Shown here: positions 44,293 through 54,068 of the stretch, one piece after another
Layout: each line of letters opens with the position of its first letter
How positions within the stretch are numbered: the first letter of the stretch is position 1
Origin: Saprospiraceae bacterium
GTDB lineage: Bacteria; Bacteroidota; Bacteroidia; Chitinophagales; Saprospiraceae
DNA length: 64,000 nt
NCBI GenBank assembly: GCA_016715405.1
Contig: JADKAE010000002.1
Span: forward strand, 248,001-312,000
Reading direction: 5' to 3'
Notes under the pieces: model-generated
Seen by the model: the letters and a program-made list of their open reading frames with translations, nothing else
Databases searched by the model: none
Told to the model about the DNA's origin: nothing
Program-made: the position numbers and the translations under genes

Positions 44293-45150
44293 TTACACTT
44301 CTGTAAATCCTCGTTTTAACTGTTCCAATAGTATTACATTATCCTCCACCGTATTTTCAAAATATTCAACCATAATGCCGGCTATTTTACTGCCGGCTAC
44401 ATCGGTTGTATTGGCATCCAGTATTCCTTTGATTCTGTCAAATAGTTTTTCATTCCGCTTTGCAATTTTGCTCATTTCCCGGCCCATAACCCTGGCTGCA
44501 ATATGCTTTAGATCGGCATTCTCATCCTCAAATAGGTCGTTGTGGTTTTCCCATATTTCATCGTCATACATATCGAAAAAATAGTTCAAAATGTCGCTGA
44601 TATCTTTGATATCGTCTCTTCTTACCTCCGGGCGGTCATCGTAGGCGATCATTTTTAATAGCACTATTCCAGGCAGCGTGCAGAATTTAAAAAGATGCTT
44701 ACCTCCCAGTTCCAATTGCGGCAAGCCGGCTTCATATATTTCTGTGAAGCCCTGCAAGTTGATATTGGTTAAACCCCAATTACTTGCGATTACTTTACCG
44801 TCTTCATTTTCGATAGCGCCAAATGGTAATAAATCCACCTGGACTTTATCTTTCCAGAGCAATACAAAATCATTCCCGGTATGAGTTTGGAAGCTTTCCA
44901 CGGTTGTTAAATAGTCTTTTAGGGTTTCGTATGTTCCCTTATCATTTATTAGCACAGCAAAATCAATATCACCGGTTGTTCTTCTGGGGGTAATATGATT
45001 GATGCCGTGCATCCATACATCCCGGGCAACGGCGCCCACTAAATAAAAGTCGATACCGAGTTTCTCAAAGCCTCGTTCCAGCGCAGACAACATTTCCGTG
45101 ATTTCAGGCTGTTGTCTTAATTGTTCATAGCTTATTTTGTAAAAATGCAT
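44293..45150 (-). CDS. Nucleotidyltransferase toxin, AbiEii-like (pair 2)
   Basis: 285 aa from the ATG at 45150 (HFYKISYEQL). Nucleotidyltransferase core: FYLVGAVARDVWMHG, RRTTGDIDFAVLI (DxD) and VQVDLLPFGAIE, followed by LFKFCTLPGIVLLKMIAYDDRPEVRRDDIKD, a helical region like that of AbiEii/AbiGii proteins. Distinct in sequence from the toxin at 3465-4256. It overlaps the antitoxin gene by 26 bp, so translation is coupled. A left direct-repeat copy begins 7 bp beyond the stop. Confidence 0.82.
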   Translation of the reverse strand: MHFYKISYEQLRQQPEITEMLSALERGFEKLGIDFYLVGAVARDVWMHGINHITPRRTTGDIDFAVLINDKGTYETLKDYLTTVESFQTHTGNDFVLLWKDKVQVDLLPFGAIENEDGKVIASNWGLTNINLQGFTEIYEAGLPQLELGGKHLFKFCTLPGIVLLKMIAYDDRPEVRRDDIKDISDILNYFFDMYDDEIWENHNDLFEDENADLKHIAARVMGREMSKIAKRNEKLFDRIKGILDANTTDVAGSKIAGIMVEYFENTVEDNVILLEQLKRGFTEV

Positions 45151-46122
45151 CGTAAATTTTTTGTGCTGTTTCAATACATCTTCTGTCGTTGGTGTTGATC
45201 AAATCGGCGTAAACCAGCAAAGGAGGGGCGACATTATCATTCTCAAGATCATGTCGCCAGAATTTTCTGAATATTTTCACATTTCCCTTTTCATCCGGTA
45301 TTAGCCGATAATTTTTAATCAAGTCGGTTCTCGCTTCTGTTGTGTATATAGTCAATTCTGCGGGCCGCAGATAATTTGTATACAAATCTCCTGCGGGTTC
45401 TCCACCCCAACATGTTTCACCTTCTTTAACGGGTAGGTTTTTCCAGTTTTTAAAATCCTCTTCTTTCAGAAAACGAAAAGTACCCATTTGCAGGGAAGGT
45501 TTTAGCCTTTCGGCATACGCCGGTATCCATTTTTCCAGTAATTCCTTCTTTTTAACCAGCTTTGATTCGTTTTTATTCAGCTTAATAATGAAGCCCATTT
45601 CTTTAAGCCCCGTCATAATATAATTGATATTTCCCAACCCTACTTCGGTAATGGCAGCTATTTCGCGATAAGGGAGGTTGATATCATTTTCATGGAGCAG
45701 GAAATGGAATAGTACTTTTAGCCCGGTTTTTGTAAACGCCCTATTACTTTTACTTTTTACCGCCTTAAATGGTTTTTGAGTCTCCAACCAAATCAAAATG
45801 CCATTTTGCTTAAGCCAAATATTCCCATTGGCTTCGAGATAAGCGATTTTGTTTTGCCTCAGTTCTTCTTTTATTTTGGAAAAATCCGGTTTGCCACTAT
45901 GATCAGCGGACCAAAACGATTTGCCTGGTCTATGATTTTGAGCAATTGGTGGCTCCTTAGTTCTTGTTTTACTTCTGCATTGAATTTGACAGGCTGCCCC
46001 TCTACAATCAGTTCTATTTGACCATCTATTTCTTGTGGTCCAAAATCTTCCCATTTGCCGGTGATGCCGGCATTCGTTTGAAGATTCTCAAGCGCTATAT
46101 GGATGATTTCTGTTTCTCGCAT
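45125..46122 (-). CDS. AbiEi-like antitoxin/regulator, pair 2 (one frameshift)
   Basis: About 332 aa when joined. The upstream frame (to 45871, ATG at 46122: RETEIIHIALENLQ) covers a nuclease-like N-terminal part (GQPVKFNAEVKQELRSHQL). The downstream frame (ending 45125) has a winged helix (PYREIAAITEVGLGNINYIMTGLKEMGFI) and the domain with GETCWGGEPAGDLYTNYLRPAELTIY. Adding one C near 45884 gives RIFPKIKEELRQNKI across the join. This fits the AbiEi_2 type of antitoxin. The start codon lies within a TGTTCAC...GTGAACA inverted repeat, a likely autoregulatory operator. Confidence 0.78.
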
Positions 46123-46179
46123 GTTCACAAATAATGATGTACACGAAACGTGAACAATATTAATTTATGAACAAAGTTA
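46122..46179 (-). promoter_or_regulatory. Candidate operator/promoter of AbiE pair 2
   Basis: Inverted repeat TGTTCAC (46122-46128) and GTGAACA (46150-46156), an ATGAACA copy at 46167-46173, and on the minus strand TAACTTTG (46172-46179) as a -7 element. The 37-bp part 46137-46173 recurs at 48961-48997. Confidence 0.5.
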
Positions 46180-46376
46180 GGCGATTTTTTGTAAAAAACA
46201 TCGTTTAGCTATACTTTTTGTGAAAGGCTGCGAGTACGGGAACTGATATTGCATTCGAGTTTGCGGGGACTGAACGGGCTCCCGAGAATGCGTCTATGTC
46301 AATTGGCTACACAGTGCGTAGCTTTTTTTCAAGGTCTGGAGAGCGACCTGAGCCGTTCGTTGAGCGGAGCTGAAGT

Positions 46377-46604
46377 GCGACTTTGTGACTATGCGACTTT
46401 ACGATCCTTGCCCTTCGCTTTTTCGTTTGTCATTCTCGAAGAGAATCTACAATGTGGTGATAGCTACACGATACCGTACCGGCGGGCTTTAGCCGCCGGA
46501 AAATCGTGGGTTTTACGGTGATGGCCATGTAAGCGGTCATTTCGACTCCGCTCAATGACCGGCAATGCAGCTCTGAGTCGTTCGTTGAGCGGAGTCGAAA
46601 CGAA
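46377..46604 (+). repeat. Right long direct repeat of AbiE pair 2
   Basis: Near copy of 44052-44285 in the same orientation; the main differences are a shorter octamer run and a few extra bases before the terminal GTTGAGCGGAGTCGAAA. A partial copy of the repeat end (CGTTGAGCGGAGC) lies just before it at 46356-46370. Confidence 0.85.
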
Positions 46605-46889
46605 CATGCTACAATTTCGGATGTCGGATTTTCGATTTCGGATTGAACCAAGATAAATCCGCAATCCGCATTCCGAAATCCGCAATCGGCAGCCCGGGAG
46701 TTTTTGAACCAGGATTTTGGGGATTATTGAAAGATGGGAAAGGATTTATGACAATTTGTTGCGATTGTCACGTAAGAAAGATTGTCATGCCCGCAAGGGC
46801 ATCTGCACACAAGACGCCCGCCATTACATGGTATCTGTACACAGAATGATTGCGCTTTGATTTGTCGGTGAACAGTGATGGCCATGGAA

Positions 46890-46940
46890 AGACCTTGCAA
46901 GGTTTTCGGGGGATGGTACTGGGAAAACCTTACAAGGTCT
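46890..46940. repeat. Inverted repeat, 18-bp arms
   Basis: AGACCTTGCAAGGTTTTC (46890-46907) against 46923-46940 with one mismatch, 15-nt loop. Confidence 0.8.
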
Positions 46941-46962
46941 GGACTGTGGCGGCCGTTTGGGC

Positions 46963-46997
46963 AATTCAGGCGGTGATTTCAAATCACCGCCTGAATT
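46963..46997. repeat. Near-perfect 35-bp palindrome
   Basis: AATTCAGGCGGTGATTT and its exact reverse complement around a single C. A very stable hairpin or cruciform with no gene within 200 bp; possibly a repeat-element remnant. Confidence 0.8.
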
Positions 46998-47205
46998 ATT
47001 CCCCGTGAAGGCGGGGATGACACCTTTCCCATACCTCGAAAAATGTTATGGCGTTTTTCATGGCTGGGCTGGGTTTTTTAGGGGGGGAATATCGGGGATT
47101 TTTTAATGTTTTGCAATACAAATGGCCGCTCGCGTACCGGCTGGCTTTAGCTGGCGGAAAGACTGCGGAGTGATCTGAATCACGATTAAGCGGATTATTT
47201 TGGGG

Positions 47206-48853
47206 TTATTTCAATCCCTCCAGCACTTGCCTCACTATGTCAAGGTATTTTTTGAATGTTGTATTTTGGGGAGAAATTTGGTGTAATTCTGAAAAATGTT
47301 TTTCCGCTTCCTGGAGATGCTTTTTTGCATTTGGATTATCTGATTTTGCCAAAGCGACTTGCGCTAATTTCACATAAGAAACGGCCAAGCCGTTTTTGAA
47401 CGACACATTTTGCGGATAGGCGGCGTAGAGTTCTTTCGACAATTCAATGTCTGTAGTTTTCAAAAAAAGTCAAAGCCTGGTCCAAATTGCCCAGCGCGGT
47501 GTGCGTCTCGCCGAGTTTTGAGTAGGAAATGGCCAAGCCGTTTTTGAACGACACATTTTGCGGATAGGCGGCGTAGAGTTCTAAATAACTTTTCTCAAAG
47601 CGGTTGCCCCGGGTGTGGGGCCGGTTTGGGAAGGCCAATAAGCACAGCGGTTCTTTCGACAATTCAATGTCTTTTTCAAAAAAAGTCAAAGCCTGGTCCA
47701 AATGGCCCAGCGCGGTGTGAGTCGAGCCGAGTTTTTCGTAGGAAATGGCCAAATTTCCTTTGTAAAAACTGTAGTCAGGCTCACTGCGATGCATCTTCTC
47801 ATACATTTTGAAAGACTCTGAAAAAGCATCAAGAGCAGCGGGCAGATTGCCGGTGGTTGTGTGAAGTTCTCCCAAATAACCGTGTGCATTGGCTAGCTGC
47901 CACTCCTCTGCTTTAGGATGCACGATAACGCGTGGGCACACGTACAGGGCTTTTTCGTAGCGGTGATTGTCTTTGTAAAAGTTGGCGGCATCCCACAATA
48001 TCTCCAAATCCGTCGAATCCAGCCGTAGCAACTGGTCGTATTGCGCTTCAGCTTTTGCCGGGTCAAAATCGGCATTATACATATCCGCCAGCAGGCGCAG
48101 GTTGGCGATTTGTTGGCGTTTTTGGGTTTCGAGTGCGGCGCGTTGGGCGTCCAGTTCCTTCTGTGCTTCGCCGATGCGTTTTTCTTCTTTGATGATTTCT
48201 TCGGTGCGTTTGGCAGGGTTGATACTTTCGAGTTTGGCGATAGCCTGGTCGATATGGCCGGCTTTGTAGAGCTCCAGGGCTTCCTGGTAGACGGGGCTTA
48301 CATCGTCAAAATTCACCCGGGCGAATTTGTCGGCCAACTGGTCAAGTTGCTGCTGCTGCTGGTCGTATTGCGTTTGCAGGCTTTCGTATTTTTCTTCGTA
48401 TTCCTGTTGGTTGAGCTGGGCCTTTTGGAGTTTGTCGCGCAAGGCTTTTTTTTCGCGTTCGAAGCCGGCGAGCAGGGCCTTGTCGGAGATGTCGTAATAT
48501 TCGCGGCGAGCGGCGTCGAGTCGGCCGGCGGGCGCCAAGATGATGTCGACGCCGAGGCGGTCGTCTGCGCTGAGTTTGACTTGTTCGATTTCTTTTTTGT
48601 TGACGAGCTCGTAGCCGCTTTTCTGCACGTCTTCGAGGAATACCCACTCGCCGGCTTTTTTGCGGGGGAATTTGAGGGTGAAATATCCGTCGTTATCCGA
48701 GATCACGGGGTTGGCTTCGCTAAAAACAACTTGCGCCCCCGGCACGGTTTTTTTGCCGGAGTTTTGCTCGCGCACCATGCTTTTTTGGATTTTTTGGGCG
48801 CTAAGCGGAAGGATAAATACCAGAGAGAATAACAGGGTTATCACGTTTTTCAT
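47206..48853 (-). CDS. Exported TPR/coiled-coil protein (one frameshift, one 67-bp insertion)
   Basis: About 545 aa. Signal peptide to residue 19 (LPLSAQ), a carboxypeptidase-regulatory-like domain (PGAQVVFSEANPVISDNDGYFTL), a Gln/Glu-rich coiled coil (residues 130-185), then TPR repeats (YQEALELYKAGHIDQAIAKLE; LDQALTFFEKDIELSKE). The frame ending at 47444 and the frame 47206-47463 join if one A is added near 47458 (FFEKTTDIELSKELYAAYPQN). One TPR copy carries an in-frame 72-nt gain that its twin lacks. Probably an envelope scaffold; partners unknown. Confidence 0.8.
47583..47649. mobile_element. 67-bp in-frame insertion with 5-bp target duplication inside the TPR gene
   Basis: The repeat copy at 47409-47470 reads GTAGAGTTCTTTCGAC without interruption. 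In the second copy GTTCT (47578-47582) is followed by 67 foreign bases and then GTTCT again (47650-47654). The insert adds 24 residues including AFPNRPHTRGNRFEKSY and contains short GC hairpins (GCCCC..GGGGC). It resembles protein-coding palindromic elements in behaviour. Confidence 0.75.
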
Positions 48854-49327
48854 GACTGGATTGGCTTTTTCAGGGGGAATATCGGATTTTTTTGGGCAAA
48901 TGGCGTAATGATGTTGGATGTTTGATGCTGGATGTTTGATTGATAGGTTGTTGCGCTTGTATGTACACGAAACGTGAACATTGTATATTTATGAACACCA
49001 GTATCTGTTTGGGTACAATAGCCGAAAAGACTGCGTAATGGGGCATTTTTTTTAACCGCAAGGCTCGCAAAGGTGTCGCAAAGGACGCTTATTGGTTAGA
49101 TTAAGTAACATTAGATAGCGACCTCTGCGTTTCCATTGCGCTCTTTGCGTTAAAAATCGACCTGATACGCGCGTAAAAAATGAATTGAATTTTAAAAAAT
49201 CAGCTTAATGAAATAGGTGCGAAGATGCCCTGCCGGGCATGACGGATGTTTGATGTTTAATGTTTGATGTTTGATGAAAAATTTAATAATCAAGCATCCA
49301 ACATCCAACATCCAACATCAAAAAAAC
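48854..49327. other. Gene-free stretch with GATGTTG heptamers and a copy of the AbiE-2 operator
   Basis: GATGTTG/GATGTTT heptamers at 48910-48942 and 49242-49320 (the second with its inverted CATCCAA array next to the LolA stop), plus the 37-bp motif 48961-48997. No coding frame. Confidence 0.65.
48961..48997 (-). promoter_or_regulatory. Second copy of the 37-bp AbiE-2 operator motif
   Basis: ATGTACACGAAACGTGAACA followed by an AT stretch and ATGAACA; about five differences from 46137-46173. It lies 108 bp upstream of the TPR gene start in the same orientation as the AbiE copy has to its gene. Confidence 0.55.
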
Positions 49328-50029
49328 CTACTCCCTCAAATCCTCCATGTGGTAACCCGGGTATTTCGCCTTGTCGAACGTGAAATAATTGGCGGCAAAG
49401 GTTTTATTGGGCGTCAGCTTGGTAATCGCGAAGGTATAACGCGAGCCGTCTTTAACGAATGCCTTCACGCTAATCACCTCGTAGGTCTTCTTGTCGAGGG
49501 TGAGGCGCAGTTTTGAGTATTCTGAATTTTTATCGATGGGCTTGAATTCGATTTGCTGGAGGGCTCGGCCGTTTTCGGTGTAGTCGTTGACCAACGCGTA
49601 GATGAATTTTCCTTTTTTATAAAAACTAAAAATCGACTCGGGCGAAAGCAGGTTGTCGTCGTCTTTGGGGTCGGGCAGGTCGTTGATCTGCACTTCTTTG
49701 TTTTTGTGTAAAATGACCCACAAAGCCTTGCCGTCGCTCAGCATCGACTGGCTGTTGACATCCACTTTATACTGCTTTTCTTTGCGCGCCACGGTGCCTT
49801 TTTGCACTTCTTTGTCCTGCTCGGCCAATTCGATTTCCAGGTTGAAGCTCGCTTCCAGCGAGGCATACGAGTCGTATTTCTTGCTTATTTTGTCCAGTAT
49901 CGTTTTTGCCTTTGGATCATTGACTTCGGTGGCCGCACTTGCCGCTTTTGGCTTCGACTTCGTCGGCTTTTGTGCCATTACCGGCAAGGTCAGGATCAGG
50001 GCTGCTACGACTAATACTATTCTGCTCAT
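49328..50029 (-). CDS. LolA-like outer membrane lipoprotein carrier protein
   Basis: 233 aa with signal peptide (residues 1-20, LPVMAQ). LolA carries lipoproteins across the periplasm from LolCDE to the outer membrane. Family features: KTILDKISKKYDSYASLEASFNLEIE at the start, FSFYKKGKFIYAL, and the repeated beta-strand pattern of the half-barrel (VAFKPID-like EFKPIDKNSEYSKLRLTLDKKTYEV). The C-terminus ends FDKAKYPGYHMEDLRE. The gene is alone; a GATGTTT hairpin follows its stop. Confidence 0.85.
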   Translation of the reverse strand: MSRIVLVVAALILTLPVMAQKPTKSKPKAASAATEVNDPKAKTILDKISKKYDSYASLEASFNLEIELAEQDKEVQKGTVARKEKQYKVDVNSQSMLSDGKALWVILHKNKEVQINDLPDPKDDDNLLSPESIFSFYKKGKFIYALVNDYTENGRALQQIEFKPIDKNSEYSKLRLTLDKKTYEVISVKAFVKDGSRYTFAITKLTPNKTFAANYFTFDKAKYPGYHMEDLRE

Positions 50030-50131
50030 TGTTTACCATGTTGATTACTTGATAAACGCTTTTCAGCCCCGATTATTGATGCGGGGATGGTTAAAGTTGT
50101 TTTAAGGTGACAGGGTAAGGAGTTCACCTTG

Positions 50132-50804
50132 TCACCTCAAATACGGCATGCGAAACCCCACGGCCACTCCGAAAGAAAGGTGATTATCCTCGGGCCCCTG
50201 CCCCCAGATCATATTGGGTTCAACATACACAAACAAATTGCGACCTATCGTTTTTTCCAACCCCTAAACCCGTTTGCAGTGCCGGCGTAAAAGCGCGGCG
50301 GCGGGCGATCCAGGGTTCGGTGGGAAAACCCTCCGGGGTAACGGTCTCTTTGCTGCTCAGCGCTACGCGCCCCAAAAATCCTTCCTGAATATACAAGCGC
50401 AGCGGGCCGGTAGTTATGTTATAGCGCAGGCGAAGGGGCAAGGCCAAATAGTGGTGCGTAAAGGTGATGGTAGGTTTGGCTTCACCTGAAGGAATGTCGG
50501 GATTAAAACCGCCGTTGCCATTGTGCTGAGAACCCCATTGCAGCCCCGCCACACTGGTCTGATGCGACACATAGGCATAGAGTAAGCCGGTGGTGAACAT
50601 CCACCGCTCATTGATGCGCTGTGCCGATAGTACCCCGAGACTTTGCGAGAGCTGAGGCGAGTGTTCGGCCGGATAACCCGAGTAATTGTTGCGCAATCCC
50701 CTGGTCATAAAGGTGTTGCTCTCCACGCCAAATTGCCACTGGCATTGGCTCCAGGCACTGTGGGCCAGCATTAGCAGCCCGATGATAATCGTTGATTTTG
50801 TCAT
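50132..50804 (-). CDS. Small outer membrane beta-barrel protein (one frameshift)
   Basis: About 224 aa. Signal peptide (residues 1-19, AHSAWSQ), then eight or so amphipathic strands (CQWQFGVESNTFM, RWMFTTGLLYAYV, YLALPLRLRYNI). The main frame stops at 50220; removing one base from the six-T run at 50251-50256 extends it to 50132 with GKTIGRNLFVYVEPNMIWGQ and a final barrel strand LSFGVAVGFRMPYLR, an expected barrel ending. Function unknown. Heptamer hairpin upstream. Confidence 0.75.
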
Positions 50805-50818
50805 TGTTAACTAGTTAA

Positions 50819-50921
50819 TGTTGTCTGTTGTCGGTTATCGGTTATCAGTTATCGGTTCAGTTATCAGTTACTTATTGACTTATACAGATAAACGGACAAC
50901 CGACAACCGATAACGGAGAAC
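50819..50921. repeat. Heptamer hairpin TGTTGTC/GTTATCG with inverted GACAACC
   Basis: TGTTGTCGGTTATC-type units from 50821, then the inverted GACAACC and GATAACG units to 50917, just past the stop of the large T9SS gene (50928). Likely its terminator (inference). Confidence 0.8.
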
Positions 50922-50927
50922 AAAAAA

Positions 50928-53875
50928 TCACTCCATCACCACCATCTTCCCCTGGCCGGCCACTTTCCCATCCACCAGCAGGCGGCAGAAGTATAGGCCT
51001 TGCGCCAGGGTATGGCGTTGAAAAACGAATGGGTTTGAGTCGTGAATATCCCTGCGTACCAGCCGGCCGCTGCTATCGAAGACCTCGAACTGGAAGCGCG
51101 TGCCGGCGCCGGCGTCGACCAATCCGATCAGGGCATCGCCCGAAACCGGATTGGGCGTCACGACAATGCTGCCCGGCTCCCAACCCGGCAGTGGGATGAG
51201 GTCTATTTCGATAAAATTAACCTCCACCCGGTGGGTAGTCTTATTGGTAATAACGGGTGGGTTAAAATCGAAATAGATCGCTGCAGCATTGTTGATTATC
51301 GTGCCGGGGGCGTTGTTGAGCAATTGTGAGACCCTGAATTTCACAAATCCGTGCGAAGCGACCTCGTTGATATTGCTGTCGGGCAATTCGATGTGGTCGA
51401 AGCGAAATTCGAGCATGCCGTCGGGAGCTACCGCAAGTTGGTAGGGATGACTTGCCGTGCCGGGGCGCAGGCTGCCCAGGTCGAGAAACGGCGACAGCTT
51501 GTCGCGTACGATGACCGTGAAAGCCGTATCGGTGCCCGTATTCTGGAAGCGGATCAGATATTCGAGGTCGGTATTGGGTTCGATATAGTTGGGTTCGCCG
51601 TAGCCTTTGGGAAATCCGCGTTTATCGTTGGGGTCCCAGGAGCCTACGTTCTCCTGGCAATCGATGGAGATAAAGGGGTCGGCATCGTTTTCGGGCAATT
51701 GGGTGGCGTAGCCCAGACTGGTCGGATCTTCGTCGGGGCCGCAGCCTTCTATGGTAATGCTGGGCATGCTGTTGCCAGGGTGAAAGGGCTCCTGGTCGGC
51801 TTCAAGGCGGAAGGTGCCGCCGGCGGCCGGCAGTTTGACTTCTCTGATTTGCAATGGCATGAGGTTGAAGGTGCTCTGCATCAGGATGACCTGGTCTTCG
51901 ATGACGAGAAAGGGTAAAGGGGCACTGGTGGGCGTCGTCCCTACATTTTGAATATAAAAGAAAATGCTGTCGCCCGTGCAGGTAGCATCCACTTCGATAC
52001 TGGCGCCGCCCCAATTGGGGGTGGGCACGCAGAGGCTGTCGGGGTAAATATGGGCGGTTGTACAGTGGGTTTGTCCAAGCAGCGTAGAATCGCAACTTAC
52101 GGTCACATTGATTTCAAAAGATCCGCAATCACCGGCTTCCAGCAAACCCACATCAAAGCGGTATACATTTCCGGTTTGATTGGTCACGGGTATAGTTGAG
52201 CTATTAAACTCGAGGTAAGGGTCGAGCTCTACTTCTACATAGGCATCTTGGGCAAAGGTTGTACCCTTATTGCAATAACTCACGGTATAGGTGTTGTCGA
52301 AACAACGGCGCAAAAACGGAGTAGAAATGTCGGTTTCCAGCCACGGGCATTCGATTTGGGCAAAGGCAGGCAGCGTCAGCTCGACGGTATCAAAAGCGGC
52401 TACCGTGACCGTGCTGACAGGTTCGCACGTCTGCCAGTAGGGATTGGGCGTGGTGACACTCACCGAATAAGTGCCCGGTTCTACCGGCATGGCGAAATAA
52501 CCGTTTTCATCGGTGAGGACAAAATTGGTGCCGCCAGTGCCTTCCAGGGTTACCAACCAATCATTCAATGGCTCTCCGAATGTCGCATCGCAGTTATCGC
52601 TTACCGTGCGGAAGACCGTGCCGGTGACGAGTTGGGTAAACGTATTGCCGAGGCTATCGAGCCGGAGCAGGTATTCGTCGCGGCCCAGGTTTTCAAATTC
52701 CCATACGCCTTTGCCGCCACCTATCAAAAAGCCGTTGTCGGGCAAAGGAATCATATCGCCGGCCTCATCGCTGAGCAATCCGCCGTATTGACGTTGCCAT
52801 TTGAGTTGGTTATCCGGGCCGTAGGCGTGTACCAGAATGTTGTCCTGACCGCCGTCGGCAAAAGCCAGCGCAAGGGCCCAGCCGCCGTCGGCAGAAGTAG
52901 TCAGCTCGCCGAAAGTGAGCGCGCCGTCGGGCGCTATTTGTTGTTGGGATATAAGCTGGCCGGTAGCAGAGACGTGCACGGTATTGACCGAGCGGTAAGG
53001 ACTGGAGGCTGTAGGCGCATAACCTGCCAGGCGCAGCGTGCCGTCGGATAGTTCAATACAGCCCATCGGTGTGAGGATAAGTTCGGTTGGGGGCCTGGCT
53101 TCGCCCATCAATTGCTGCCAGATGACGTCGCCATTTGCATCAATTTTATTAACATAAATAAGCCCATGATACTACCCGGCGCCGTATAACGACCGGCAAG
53201 CACAAAATGGCCGTCGCTGAGAGCTACAAAACGCTGACCTACTGCCATGTCGCCCACTTCAAACGCGTAATATTGCCGCCACACCTCATTGCCATCCGCA
53301 TCGAGTTTGATGGCAACGGCGTCCATGTTTGTCACTATACCCGTATCGCGGTCGATGCCGCCGGTGAGTAGATAGCCCCCATCAGGCGTGGGTATCAATT
53401 CACCGAATTGCGCCCGGATTTCGCCGGCTTCTGTAATAGGATCATACAACCGATGCCACTCCACATCGCCCTGTTCGTTTGTCTTGACAATCAGCAACTC
53501 TGTATTCAGATAGGTTCCAATGTCTGTTTTTTGCAACATAGCAATATACCCGCCCGACGGCACGGGATTAAGCACTGCAACGGAAGCCAGATTGCCACTG
53601 AGCTGTCCCAATGGAATAGACAATATGCTTTTCGACCACAAAACCTGCCCGTTGGGGTTCACCCTTTTGAGTTGCATCAGGGGCGACAGGCAAAGGAAAT
53701 CGCCGTTAGGGGCGGCCGCTACCCGGCTCAAAGTGCTGCCCCCCGTATACACTCGCTCCCAGCCCTGCGCTATTACCGGCGTTTGTATCACACCCCAAAA
53801 GAACAGGACCCATAGCGCCATGAACCATGTAGCGCGTCTCGTTTTCAGCTTATGGTGACGGGTAGAATCTAACAT
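50928..53875 (-). CDS. Large secreted T9SS protein with delta-60-type repeats (one frameshift)
   Basis: About 982 aa when joined. Signal peptide (VLFFWGVIQTPVIAQ, ATG at 53875); beta-propeller-like repeats with GGYLLTGG, GNEVWRQYY, GHFVLAGR; a carboxypeptidase-like segment (GYFAMPVEPGTYSVSV); a DUF11-like region (FQNTGTDTAFTVIVRDKLSPFLD and IYFDFNPPVITN); and the T9SS sorting domain (VVTPNPVSGDALI, GLYFCRLLVDG). The frames 53108-53875 and 50928-53111 join if one G is added near 53168 (LIYVNKIDANGDVIWQQLMGE). A surface or released protein; ligand unknown. Confidence 0.83.
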
Positions 53876-53891
53876 GTCCTTCTTATTTTTT

Positions 53892-53923
53892 CAAAGGTGA
53901 CATAATTGCAGCGCCTGCACAAA
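53892..53923 (-). promoter_or_regulatory. Bacteroidota-type promoter of the large T9SS gene
   Basis: On the minus strand TTTG (53920-53923), 20-nt spacer, CACCTTTG (53892-53899); one mismatch to TAnnTTTG. The ATG is 16 nt further on. Confidence 0.6.
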
Positions 53924-54068
53924 GACATTTTTATTTATTTGTTAATAAAAAATTAAAGTATTTGGTCAAAATATTTAATTTTAAAGCCATCTACAAAGAG
54001 TCATGTTAATATTAACCCAAAATTCCAAATCCATTCTTCCTTATTAATTCTTCATTCTTAATTCCCCC

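Larger units (their letters stand above)
46123..47205. other. Gene-free 1.1-kb stretch rich in hairpins
   Basis: Contains the AbiE-2 operator, the right long repeat (46377-46604), a GATTTCGGATT-type inverted array (46614-46690), the hairpin ATGCCC-GCAA-GGGCAT (46788-46803), two strong inverted repeats (46890-46940 and 46963-46997) and a diverged copy of the CCGGC-GGCTTTAGC hairpin near 47135. Short frames here encode only repeats. Confidence 0.65.

Noticed and set aside
44293..45174. Toxin start at 45174
   Set aside because: Would extend far into the antitoxin gene; the ATG at 45150 gives a normal overlap and a better N-terminus.
46249..46521. 90-aa plus-strand frame in the right AbiE-2 repeat
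   Set aside because: Matches a frame in the left repeat copy (43955-44212), so it looks conserved, but only because the DNA is a direct repeat; composition is not protein-like.
46643..46849. 68-aa plus-strand frame with CDCH
   Set aside because: The Cys-x-x-Cys-like peptide suggested a tiny metal-binding protein, but the frame runs through inverted repeats and hairpins and has no homology I recognise.
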